A stretch of 64,000 nucleotides of DNA. Source: Segetibacter koreensis DSM 18137 (GTDB taxonomy: Bacteria; Bacteroidota; Bacteroidia; Chitinophagales; Chitinophagaceae). The translations under genes were made by a program, and so were the position numbers. The notes under the pieces were generated by a model that worked only from the letters and a program-made list of their open reading frames with translations, ran no database searches and was not told the DNA's origin. The stretch is taken from positions 248,001 to 312,000 of the forward strand of contig NZ_KB893348.1 of the NCBI RefSeq assembly GCF_000374045.1, in the 5' to 3' direction. This document shows, piece by piece, positions 35,618 through 44,034 of this stretch (its first letter is position 1; the number at the start of each line of letters is the position of its first letter).

Positions 35618-36145
35618 CTAAAAAAGTATCTTGCCGCCCTCCATCCATTTCATTACCTTAGGAAATGCAATGCAAAACCAGGCAGTGTACTTATGCGGAT
35701 GAGTTTTTATTGTGTTGGCGATCTCATCCATTTTCTTATAACAATAATCCTGCACTTCATTAGGATTCGGTTTTATTTTACCCGAATATGTACCAAAGTA
35801 AACCTGGTCGTATTCATGCTCGGTTAAACCATTATCAAAAGCTGCATTATATTGAAAATCAAAAATTTTTGTAACAGGGGCAGTAAAACCTAATTCTTCG
35901 TGTAAACGTCGAAGGGCGGCTGCCTCCGTATCTTCACCCGGGCGTGGGTGACTACAGCAGGCATTTGTCCAAAGGCCGCTGCTATGATACTTTGTTTTTG
36001 CTCTTTGTTGCAAAAGCATTTCCTTTCGCTCATTTATAATAAATATGCTAAACGCCCGGTGCAATACTCCTTTTCTGTGAGCCTCCATTTTTTCCATTGT
36101 GCCAATCGGTTCATTAGCTTCTGTAACTAAAATCACTTCTTCCAT
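35618..36145 (-). CDS. idi: Isopentenyl-diphosphate delta-isomerase, type 1
   Basis: The 175-residue Nudix-fold enzyme has the type-1 Idi active site: Cys in LWTNACCSHPRPGE (near residue 67), the Nudix-like stretch AALRRLHEELGF, and the Glu-rich YNAAFDNGLTEHEYDQVYFG (catalytic Glu near residue 115). It interconverts IPP and DMAPP and supplies the precursor for carotenoids. It ends the crtI-crtB-idi run, 20 bases after crtB. The length matches the E. coli enzyme. Confidence 0.94.
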   Translation of the reverse strand: MEEVILVTEANEPIGTMEKMEAHRKGVLHRAFSIFIINERKEMLLQQRAKTKYHSSGLWTNACCSHPRPGEDTEAAALRRLHEELGFTAPVTKIFDFQYNAAFDNGLTEHEYDQVYFGTYSGKIKPNPNEVQDYCYKKMDEIANTIKTHPHKYTAWFCIAFPKVMKWMEGGKILF

Positions 36146-36165
36146 GCGGTAAAAATAAGGGAAAG

Positions 36166-37002
36166 CTATAGCATATTAAACTGCTGTCTTACACCTGCTT
36201 TTGCAAGTATCATGGCTTTACCATAATTAGGGATTCTTATTCGCTCTTCCATTATTCGTTTTGCCTGTATTTTTCTTATTTTACTGAATAATGACATGTA
36301 GTATTTGTATGCAACATACACCCCAAAACGCGCCTTTACGGGCAGCATAATGATGCCTTTGTACGCGTGCTCAAAATCTTTTTGAATGTCTGCCTCAATT
36401 TGTTGTTTTTCTGCATCAGAAATATGCAAAAGATTACAGCCGGGAAAATACATTCTCTCAAGATTTTGGGTATCCGCCTTTAAATCTCTTAAAAAATTTA
36501 CTTTTTGAAAAGCTGCACCCAGACTTTGCGCGTAAGGCTTTAGAATACTGTATTTTTCCATGTCTCCTTCACAAAATATATTAAGACACATGAGGCCAAC
36601 AACTTCTGCACTGCCATATATATACTCATTATAGGTTTCGCTGTCATACTCTAGTTTTTTTAAGTCCTGCTCCATGCTCTTGAAGAAAGCATCTATCAAA
36701 GCCATTGCGATACCATAGTGATTAACAGTTTGCTGAAAACTATGCAGTATCGGGTTAAGGCTTATGCCTCTTTCAATAGCATAAAAAGTTTCATCTTTAA
36801 ACTGTTTCAGTAACGCACCTTGATCATAACCATGAAAAGTATCTACGATTTCATCTGCAAATCTTACAAATCCATATATATTATAAATGGGTGTACGAAG
36901 ATCTTTGTGCAGCAATCTTATTGCAGATGAAAAAGAAGTACTGTATTTTTTTGTCGTTATCTTACTGCACTCGCGGCTGACCTCGTAAAATAAGTGCATC
37001 AT
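36166..37002 (-). CDS. crtB: CrtB, phytoene synthase
   Basis: The 278-residue protein has both Asp-rich motifs of squalene/phytoene synthases: FADEIVD near residue 49 and LRDLKAD near residue 171, plus YNIYGFVRFADE and GSAEVVGLMCLNIF, and QSLGAAFQKVNFLRDL. It condenses two geranylgeranyl diphosphates into phytoene. It lies 63 bases after crtI and 20 bases before idi on the same strand. Start at the first of two Met codons (MM). Confidence 0.95.
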   Translation of the reverse strand: MMHLFYEVSRECSKITTKKYSTSFSSAIRLLHKDLRTPIYNIYGFVRFADEIVDTFHGYDQGALLKQFKDETFYAIERGISLNPILHSFQQTVNHYGIAMALIDAFFKSMEQDLKKLEYDSETYNEYIYGSAEVVGLMCLNIFCEGDMEKYSILKPYAQSLGAAFQKVNFLRDLKADTQNLERMYFPGCNLLHISDAEKQQIEADIQKDFEHAYKGIIMLPVKARFGVYVAYKYYMSLFSKIRKIQAKRIMEERIRIPNYGKAMILAKAGVRQQFNML

Positions 37003-37065
37003 ACTTTTCAGTTTACATGTCTAATAATAGCGTTACCAATATTTGTATTACGTTATAAACACTTA

Positions 37066-38541
37066 CTATTTAAAATCTTTTAATAATTGTTTAGCAGCCA
37101 CTTCGCCACTGATTAAACAAGAGGGAACTCCTGGACCAGGAACTGTCAATTGACCTGTATAATAAAGGTTTTTAACTTTTCTACTTTTTATAGAAGGCTT
37201 TAAAACAGCGGTCTGCAACAAGGTATTAGCTAACCCATAAGCATTTCCTTTAAAGGAATTATAATCATTTACGAAATCGCTGTGCGCATAGTTTCTTTTA
37301 TAAATGATACTTCCAGTTATATTCTCACCAATCTTGTTCTCCAATCTATTAACAATTATAGAAAAATAATGTTCGCGTAATTCGTCATTATCATTTTCAA
37401 GACCCGGCGCCACCGGAACCAGGAAGAACAGGTTTTCACACCCTTCGGGAGCCACTGATTCATCTGTTGCACTTGTAACACTTACATAAAATAAAGGTTC
37501 ATCGGGCCATCTTTTTGTTTTGTATATTTCTTCAGCATGCTGCTTAAACGGTGCATCAAAAAAAAGCATGTGATGTTTAATGTTTTTCAGCTTTTTATTC
37601 AAGCCCACATAGTAAATGAGGCAGCCTGGAGCCATAACCCTGCTTTCCCAGTACTTATCAGAATAGCTTCTATGTTCAGCCTTTAAAAGCTTCATTTCTG
37701 TAAAATGGTAATCTGCACCTGAAATTACTACATCTGCCTCAAAATCTCCGGAAGATGTAACCACCTTTTTTAGCACTGAACTTGAAACCTGGAGTTCTGT
37801 TACATTCCGATCGAAGTAAAACGACACTCCTAATTCTGTTGCCAGTTTGTACATCCCTTCAACTATATTATACATTCCCCCTTTTGGAAACCAGGTGCCT
37901 CCTATCATATCTGCATAGTTCATAAGGCTATATAAGGCAGGAGTATTTTCTGGTAAAGCCCCTAAAAACAAAACTGGAAATTCTAATAATTCCTTTAAAC
38001 GCTTGTCTTTAAAAAAATGAGCTACATGACTTTTAATTGAGTTAAAAACATCTAATCTCACTATTCCTTTTAAAACATCCCAATCTATAAATTCAATAAA
38101 CGATAGACCTGGTTTTAGCACCAGGTTCTGCATACCTGTTTTATATTTAAAAGCAGCTTCTTTTAAAAACATGTCCAGTTTCTTTGCACTGCCTGGCTCT
38201 ATTTGATTAAACAACTCCTGCAGTTCTTTATAATCAGCAGGAATATCAAGCTCACCTTCAGGAAAATAAACCCTGTAAGATGGGTTTAAGCGAGAAAGAG
38301 AATAGTAATCAGAAACGGTTTTACCAAATTGATTAAAAAAACGTTCAAAAATATCTGGCATCCAATACCAGCTCGGTCCCATATCAAATGTAAAACCTTC
38401 AGCTTCCAGCTTTCTTGCCCTTCCCCCGGGAATAGAATGTTTTTCTATAACACTGACCTGCCACCCGGCTTTTGCCATAAAGCACGCAGCAGATAAACCT
38501 GAAAATCCAGCTCCTATTATCACTACTTTTTTTAGAGACAT
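37066..38541 (-). CDS. crtI: CrtI, phytoene desaturase
   Basis: The 491-residue flavoprotein opens with VVIIGAGFSGLSAACFMAKAG and EKHSIPGGRARKLEAEGF, carries DMGPSWYWMPDIFE and RLNPSYRVYFPEG, and ends YYTGQLTVPGPGVPSCLISG, all typical of bacterial CrtI. It desaturates phytoene stepwise to lycopene. Its place directly before crtB and after the sigma gene (13-base gap) makes it the true phytoene desaturase of the two CrtI-family proteins here. Length is normal. Confidence 0.93.
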   Translation of the reverse strand: MSLKKVVIIGAGFSGLSAACFMAKAGWQVSVIEKHSIPGGRARKLEAEGFTFDMGPSWYWMPDIFERFFNQFGKTVSDYYSLSRLNPSYRVYFPEGELDIPADYKELQELFNQIEPGSAKKLDMFLKEAAFKYKTGMQNLVLKPGLSFIEFIDWDVLKGIVRLDVFNSIKSHVAHFFKDKRLKELLEFPVLFLGALPENTPALYSLMNYADMIGGTWFPKGGMYNIVEGMYKLATELGVSFYFDRNVTELQVSSSVLKKVVTSSGDFEADVVISGADYHFTEMKLLKAEHRSYSDKYWESRVMAPGCLIYYVGLNKKLKNIKHHMLFFDAPFKQHAEEIYKTKRWPDEPLFYVSVTSATDESVAPEGCENLFFLVPVAPGLENDNDELREHYFSIIVNRLENKIGENITGSIIYKRNYAHSDFVNDYNSFKGNAYGLANTLLQTAVLKPSIKSRKVKNLYYTGQLTVPGPGVPSCLISGEVAAKQLLKDFK

Positions 38542-38553
38542 TCGATAAGGAAA

Positions 38554-39054
38554 TTAATATCGCTGAATTTGCGCTTTTAAAAGTTTCCGGGCAAAGTGTA
38601 TCCTGCTCTTTATTGTTCCTAAAGGCTCTTTTAACATACCTGCTATCTCATGATATTTGAAACCATCGAAATATAATAAAAAAGGTTTTTTAAAAATATC
38701 CGGAAGCTGTTGAATAGACGCCTGAATTTCTTTTAGTTGTAAAGTAGCTTCCGCTCCGTTACTTGCAGTTGTCTGGTTATAATCTAATAAAAATTCATTC
38801 GGACTATTGTCTAAAACAGTATTTTGCCTGGCTTTCCTGCGATAATTATTTATAAAAATATTTCGCATTATTGTATAAAGCCACGCCTTAATGTTTGTGC
38901 CTACATTATACTTTTCCTTATTAGCTAATGCCCTGAATAGAGTCTCCTGGAAAAGATCTTTTGCCGTTTCATTATCACGGGTGAGTGTAATTGCAAAGGG
39001 GCGAAGAAACTCTGCATTGGTTACCAGCATCTTATTAAATTCTACTGTTGACAT
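38554..39054 (-). CDS. ECF-type RNA polymerase sigma factor
   Basis: The 166-residue protein has sigma region 2 (ETAKDLFQETLFRALANKEK, then NIKAWLYTIMRNIFINNYRRKAR) and region 4 (IQQLPDIFKKPFLLYFDGF, GTIKSRIHFARKLL). It is the first gene of the carotenoid run, 13 bases before crtI, so it probably controls that operon and itself. No anti-sigma gene lies beside it, which is the usual partner arrangement, so control must come from a distant gene or from transcription. A good promoter lies just upstream. Confidence 0.92.
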   Translation of the reverse strand: MSTVEFNKMLVTNAEFLRPFAITLTRDNETAKDLFQETLFRALANKEKYNVGTNIKAWLYTIMRNIFINNYRRKARQNTVLDNSPNEFLLDYNQTTASNGAEATLQLKEIQASIQQLPDIFKKPFLLYFDGFKYHEIAGMLKEPLGTIKSRIHFARKLLKAQIQRY

Positions 39055-39079
39055 ATATAATGTTTAATCTTGCATAAAT

Positions 39080-39108
39080 CAAAGTTAAACAAGATTTTCA
39101 AAAAGCAA
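39080..39108 (-). promoter_or_regulatory. Promoter of the ECF sigma-crtI-crtB-idi operon
   Basis: On the minus strand a TTG (39108-39106) is followed after 18 bases by TAACTTTG (39087-39080), an exact TAnnTTTG -7 box at close to the spacing expected for the Bacteroidota primary sigma factor. It lies 25 bases before the sigma gene ATG at 39054. No separate ECF-type promoter could be named. Confidence 0.6.
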
Positions 39109-39255
39109 GCATTATTTTGTTTAATATTTTAAAATAAATTTATAAACAAAAAGAGTTGAAGGAATAGAATAATATGTAGGTACCATAATTATTTGAATGA
39201 TAATTAGAATACCTTTTAGATAGGTCAGTAAGTGTTATTGCTGCCCCAAATTAAT

Positions 39256-40599
39256 TTATTGAGGAGAAGAATGTGGTTTTATAGTGACCATAATTTTTCG
39301 AAGCCGGTTTTTTTCAACTTCCAGAACTGTAAACTCAAAGTCACCACTTGCTATCACCGCGTTTACTGCAGGTATTTCACCCGAAAGCTCTAACACGAGG
39401 CCGGCAAGCGATTCGCTTTCGCCTCTTACATCATCAAAGGTTTCTATTGGTAACTCCATTACTTTGCATACATCATGAATCATGATTTTGCCATCAAAAA
39501 TGTAGTTGAACTCATCAACTTTTGCGTGGGCTGCATCATCTTCATCAAATTCATCTTTTATCTCTCCTATTATTTCTTCCATGATGTCTTCGAAAGTGAC
39601 GATGCCGCTTGTACCGCCAAACTCATCAACCACTATTGCAAAATGAATTCTTTTTGTTTGAAACTCCTGCAACAGGTCTTCTATCATTTTTTGCTCATGA
39701 ATAAAGTAAGGAGGTCTTATTAAAGAATGCCAATCGAAATCAGGAGGATTTTCAAGAAATGGCAATAAGTCTTTTGTGTGTATAATGCCAACCAGATCAT
39801 CGAGGTCTTCTTTATAGACAGGCAGCCTGCTGTAATGAAGCTCTTCCACCCTTTTTATTAAATCGCCAAAAGAAGTAGAATATTCAATACCATTTACATC
39901 AAGCCTTGCTTTCATTACCTGGCGTGCCGTGATATTGCTGAATTTTACAATTCCCTTCAAGATATTTTTCTCTTTTTGAGAGGCTTCAGTGTCAGTCGTA
40001 ATGTCAATGGCATGATCAAGCTCCTCGAGGCTGTAAGACGTGTGTGATTTCTTAGTTAACTTTCTTTCTACAAAATCAGAAGTGCCTACCAGGCGCTCAC
40101 TTAAACCTTTAAAAAGTAAAGCAATTCCTTCGACCAACGGCCCCGAGTCTTTTGCAAACCTGATATTATTTTGTGACGCCATTACTTTTGGCATCACCTC
40201 CCCAAATAAAACAAGTAAAAATGTAACAGATAATACTTTTATCAAAAACTCAACCCACCATAACTGATTATTGAAAACGATAATAGCATCAATGATGAAG
40301 TTGGAAATAATAATTATGGCAATATTGACGAAGCTGTTAGCAATCAGCAGCGATGCGAGGAGTGTTTTAGGATTTTCTAACAAATCAACAATACGCTTAT
40401 AAGCGGGCTGCTGTTTAGTTTTAAGCATATTAATGTCTTTGTACGAAAGTGAAAAGTATGCTACTTCCGCACCTGCCACGAAAAAAGAGATTAATAATAA
40501 AATAATCAGCAAAAAGACTGAGACAGTAATTGCCTGAGAACTAAGTACAGCAGGATTCGCAGTATCGAGAAAATTAAAAAATGCCGGGTGATAGTCCAA
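39256..40599 (-). CDS. gldE: GldE-like CNNM/CBS transporter family protein
   Basis: The 447-residue protein has an N-terminal DUF21/CNNM membrane domain (helices near 25-45, 80-102, 112-130), paired CBS domains (about 210-335; RQVMKARLDVNGIEYSTSF, RLPVYKEDLDDLVGIIHTKDLL, FAIVVDEFGGTSGIVTFEDIMEEIIGEI) and a CorC_HlyC domain at the C-terminus. The gene lies right after ssb on the same strand, the order seen for gldE in gliding Bacteroidota. GldE supports assembly of the gliding/type IX secretion apparatus. In non-gliding members it may simply be an ion transporter. Confidence 0.87.
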   Translation of the reverse strand: MDYHPAFFNFLDTANPAVLSSQAITVSVFLLIILLLISFFVAGAEVAYFSLSYKDINMLKTKQQPAYKRIVDLLENPKTLLASLLIANSFVNIAIIIISNFIIDAIIVFNNQLWWVEFLIKVLSVTFLLVLFGEVMPKVMASQNNIRFAKDSGPLVEGIALLFKGLSERLVGTSDFVERKLTKKSHTSYSLEELDHAIDITTDTEASQKEKNILKGIVKFSNITARQVMKARLDVNGIEYSTSFGDLIKRVEELHYSRLPVYKEDLDDLVGIIHTKDLLPFLENPPDFDWHSLIRPPYFIHEQKMIEDLLQEFQTKRIHFAIVVDEFGGTSGIVTFEDIMEEIIGEIKDEFDEDDAAHAKVDEFNYIFDGKIMIHDVCKVMELPIETFDDVRGESESLAGLVLELSGEIPAVNAVIASGDFEFTVLEVEKNRLRKIMVTIKPHSSPQ

Positions 40600-40681
40600 A
40601 GCAACGTGGTTAAGTTAGTAAATTAGCGTTTTTTACACACGCCATACCTTTTGCGAAGATATTAATTTTTATTTTTTATAC

Positions 40682-41119
40682 TTAAAAAGGTAGATCTTCA
40701 GAGGATTCGCCAACAGGTGGTATTTCTGAATTGCTTATTCCTTCGAGATTTTCATGATGAGTTCCATTAGTAAAAGTATGACCTTCGCCACGCTTATCAA
40801 GCATGATTAAGTTGTCTCCCACTACTTCTGTAGCAAATTTTTTATTCCCTTCTTTATCTTCCCAGCTACGTGTTCTTAAACGACCTTCAATATATACGAG
40901 ACTGCCCTTGTGCAGATACTTCTGTGCCAGTTCTGCCAGGCCACGCCACAATACAACAGTATGCCATTCAGTCTGTGAAACAAGCTTTCCTCCCCTGTCT
41001 TTGTATGTTTCAGTAGTTGCAAGGCTAAATTTTGCCACACCTATATTTCCCTCCAGATATTGTACATCAGGATCTTTTCCAAGATTTCCGATAAGTATCA
41101 CCCTGTTGACGCCTCTCAT
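40682..41119 (-). CDS. ssb: Single-stranded DNA-binding protein
   Basis: The protein is about 145 residues. An OB fold covers residues 1-105 (RGVNRVILIGNLGKDPDVQY, SQTEWHTVVLWRGLAELAQKYL, GSLVYIEGRLRTRSWEDKEGN), followed by a short flexible tail ending in SSEDLPF, the acidic tip that binds repair and replication partners. A start at 41128 (MTY before MRG) is also possible; the start at 41119 gives the usual SSB N-terminus. It coats single-stranded DNA. It is followed by gldE after an 82-base gap. Confidence 0.95.
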   Translation of the reverse strand: MRGVNRVILIGNLGKDPDVQYLEGNIGVAKFSLATTETYKDRGGKLVSQTEWHTVVLWRGLAELAQKYLHKGSLVYIEGRLRTRSWEDKEGNKKFATEVVGDNLIMLDKRGEGHTFTNGTHHENLEGISNSEIPPVGESSEDLPF

Positions 41120-41342
41120 ATAAGTCATATTTTAATTAACCTGTCTAATGATTATTAGCTATCTAAAATTACTTTTTTTTTCAAAAGATTCAAGGATAAA
41201 ATAAATTTTATTGCTTTTTCTTCAATTGCACCGAAAAAATGATTTAAAAATTCAAGAAGTAACGAGGCTCAAAGCTACTCTCGTGTATTTTGTTTAACTG
41301 AAGTAGTCTAAAAGAATTTGATAGTTAAAATTGGTATCAGCC

Positions 41343-42575
41343 CTATTGTTTGCTGGTAATCTTATAAATCTTGCCGGCGCCGTAGGCTAAAACATATAAG
41401 TTGTTATTGCTGTCTTCACCAAAGGAAGATAAACCGTCTGAAAGCCTTGTAATTAGTTCATTTTTTACTGCTTTTTTGCCCGAATAAGTCAATGCCCAAA
41501 TGTTTCCGGAAACAAAATCGCCAAAAATGTATTTTCCATCCAGGTCACCTAAATTTTTATCCCGGCATACATAACCGCCCGTTACCGAACGGCCTGTTTC
41601 GCTTCCCTGATGGTAGCTCCATATAGGGTCTATTAATCCGCTTTTATCACAATTATCAGATTTAAAACATTCATCCGCTTCCATTATATGCCAGCCATAA
41701 TTACCACCTTTTTCTATAAGATCCACTTCCTCAATTTTATCTTGGCCTACATCGCCGGCCCACAAAGCTCCTGTCTCTCGGTCAAAGCTGAAGCGCCATG
41801 GGTTTCTCATTCCATAAGCGTAAATTTCTTCACGAAATCCATCTTTATTTCCTTTAAAAGGATTATCAGCAGGTATACTATAAGGCACGTTTCCCGAAGG
41901 ATTGTTTACATCAATTCTTAGAATTTTGCCTAATAACTCTTTTTTGTTCTGGGCACGGTTTCCAGGATCACCTCCACTTCCACCGTCGCCTGCCGCAATG
42001 TACAGGAAGCCATCGTTACCAAAAGCAACTTTTCCCCCGTTGTGATTCTCGTAAGGCTGTCTGTATTTAAGTAATATCACCTCACTTTTTGGATCTGCTA
42101 CATTTGGGTCCGAGGCACTTACTTTGAATCTTGATATAACTGTTTCTAAAGGGTCGCCTTTTGTATAGTTTACATAAAAAAAGCCATTGTTTTTATAATC
42201 AGGATGAAAAGCTAATCCCAACAGTCCTTTTTCTCCCCCACTTTCAACTTGCCCCGAAATGTCTAAAAAAACAGTAGATTTTTTTACATCTGGTTTATTT
42301 GGTAATACATGTATTATTCCCTTTTGGGCTAATACAAAAATCCGGTCTGTATTATCATTCGGACTTGTCAGTTCTACAGGTTGTTCAAATTCAAGGGCAG
42401 GGAAAGCAACAGAAAGAGTATATTTTCCGGTTTCTGCAGCTGTGGTTACGGGAGAACCTACGGTGCTATCGGCGTTTTTACTATGACCTGCATTACTAGA
42501 ATCACAACTCATAAAAAAAACGAAACAGAAACTATATAAAATTCTACATTTTTTCATTTGCATATTTTTATTCAT
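41343..42575 (-). CDS. PQQ-dependent sugar dehydrogenase-type lipoprotein (GSDH family)
   Basis: The 410-residue protein has a lipoprotein signal (hydrophobic residues 10-22, lipobox FFMSC) and a six-bladed propeller of the glucose/sorbosone dehydrogenase family (PF07995): ELTSPNDNTDRIFVLAQKG, LLGLAFHPDYKNNGFFYVNYT, HNGGKVAFGNDGFLYIAAGDG, YGMRNPWRFSFDRETGALWAGDVGQ, and GRSVTGGYVCR. The usual catalytic His in the ENHNGG block is present. It would oxidise sugars using PQQ or a similar quinone at the cell surface. Start codons at residues 1, 5 or 7 are all possible. No PQQ biosynthesis genes are seen here. Confidence 0.85.
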   Translation of the reverse strand: MNKNMQMKKCRILYSFCFVFFMSCDSSNAGHSKNADSTVGSPVTTAAETGKYTLSVAFPALEFEQPVELTSPNDNTDRIFVLAQKGIIHVLPNKPDVKKSTVFLDISGQVESGGEKGLLGLAFHPDYKNNGFFYVNYTKGDPLETVISRFKVSASDPNVADPKSEVILLKYRQPYENHNGGKVAFGNDGFLYIAAGDGGSGGDPGNRAQNKKELLGKILRIDVNNPSGNVPYSIPADNPFKGNKDGFREEIYAYGMRNPWRFSFDRETGALWAGDVGQDKIEEVDLIEKGGNYGWHIMEADECFKSDNCDKSGLIDPIWSYHQGSETGRSVTGGYVCRDKNLGDLDGKYIFGDFVSGNIWALTYSGKKAVKNELITRLSDGLSSFGEDSNNNLYVLAYGAGKIYKITSKQ

Positions 42576-42972
42576 TATAAAAGTGAACAGGCGAAAAATT
42601 CAATTTCTACTGTATTGAAGTAAACATAAATATACTGCAACGCAATTAGGCGTTTGAATCGTATTGTAATTAAACTTCTAACTGAAAAATCGTGCCTTGT
42701 TAATTTAAAATAAATATAGCTGAAATTTCTTTAAGGTCTGGCTTGTTACAATGGACATACAAAAGTTTTTGCTTTTAGAAAATGCCTCATAAATATTTGC
42801 ACCTGCCCTCAATGTTTTTATTTTAAACTTAGTAAAAAATATCAGGCTAAAACCTACAATACAAAGAATTCTTATACAATTCATACTTATTTTACCCCAA
42901 TTCATGCTTGTAAATCTTCAAGTTATATTGTAGCTGAGTAAAGGCAGTCAAAAGGTAGTAAATTGTATCTGA
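42576..42972. other. Divergent intergenic region, 397 bases
   Basis: Separates the starts of the sugar dehydrogenase (minus) and the first LytS-type kinase (plus). A 66-codon frame on the minus strand (42705-42905) looks like chance. I see no RNA gene or clear promoter box. Confidence 0.55.
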
Positions 42973-44034
42973 ATGTTTAAAAAATTAACCATACCTACTT
43001 ATACAAGCAAGGATTTTTATATCATGGTAGCCACCATGTTTCCTATGGCTATAGTTTTAAATTATTTTCTTTTCAATACCAGATATTTTAATAATGTAAT
43101 AATCTTCGGCGTAGCCACGGCAGTGACCTTCATACTGCTTTCTATGGCTTTTTTGTTTTATGGCTTTGTTGCCGTTTCCCTTCGAAACCGCCTTCCGGGT
43201 GATGACCAGTTATGGAAGAGATTAGCCATTTGCATTCCTCTTTTTATTTTAATGTCAGGTGTATTTATATCTATTGTTTTGACCAGCTATGATCTTATCG
43301 ACTTTTTTGGTTATGATTTTCACGAAACCGATTTCAAAAAATGTTTTATCTCATTTATCGTCATAAATATATTTCTAACTTTTCTTCATGAAGGTGTTTC
43401 CAAATTTGAAAAGTACAAGGCAACTGTTACCGAAACAGAACAATTGAAGAAAGAATATATGCAGAGCCAGCTGCTGGGACTGAAAAGCCAGATGAATCCT
43501 CATTTTCTTTTTAATAGCCTTAATACGTTATCCAGTCTTATACAGGAAGACCCTGGCAAGGCAGAAGATTTCTTAGATCATATGAGCAAGGTGTACCGGT
43601 ATTTGTTACGCAATAATGACGAACAGTTGGTATCACTTGAAACAGAGTTAGTTTTTATAGAATCGTATTACTTTTTGCTAAAAGCCAGGCATACCGATGG
43701 ACTACACCTGTTAATTGATATACCTGAAGAAGTTTTACATCAATGTATACCACCGTTAACACTGCAGATGATTCTTGAAAATGCAGTGAATCAAAATACA
43801 GTAAGCAAAAACACTCCGTTGTATATTGAAGTAATGAGCCGGGAGAATAATTTAATTATAAAAAATACAATACAGCCTAAAGTAAACAGTACAGAAATTT
43901 CTGAAGAAGGATTGGAAAATATAGCAAACAAATTCCGTCTCTTGTGCCAGCAGAATATTTTGATAGAAGAAACCGTAGCAGAAAGGACAATTCAACTGCC
44001 TCTCATCCCAAACACTGAAATAGTTGCTGCATGA
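42973..44034 (+). CDS. LytS-type sensor histidine kinase (His_kinase PF06580), first of a tandem pair
   Basis: The 353-residue protein has four membrane helices (about 17-36, 42-68, 86-108, 124-140), then the His_kinase domain with phospho-acceptor H177 in LKSQMNPHFLFNSLNTLSSL and a small ATPase. In the N box this copy reads ENAVNQN (269-275) where the neighbour reads ENAVKHN: the Lys-His after the Asn is replaced by Asn-Gln. The terminal GLENIANKFRLL block is also looser than in the neighbour. It may bind ATP poorly or act as a partner for the second kinase. The stop overlaps the next ATG by 4 bases. Confidence 0.88.
   Translation: MFKKLTIPTYTSKDFYIMVATMFPMAIVLNYFLFNTRYFNNVIIFGVATAVTFILLSMAFLFYGFVAVSLRNRLPGDDQLWKRLAICIPLFILMSGVFISIVLTSYDLIDFFGYDFHETDFKKCFISFIVINIFLTFLHEGVSKFEKYKATVTETEQLKKEYMQSQLLGLKSQMNPHFLFNSLNTLSSLIQEDPGKAEDFLDHMSKVYRYLLRNNDEQLVSLETELVFIESYYFLLKARHTDGLHLLIDIPEEVLHQCIPPLTLQMILENAVNQNTVSKNTPLYIEVMSRENNLIIKNTIQPKVNSTEISEEGLENIANKFRLLCQQNILIEETVAERTIQLPLIPNTEIVAA

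Noticed and set aside
42705-42905. Minus-strand frame of 66 codons in a gap
   Set aside because: No family, weak hydrophobic start and no sensible neighbour; more likely chance in AT-rich DNA.
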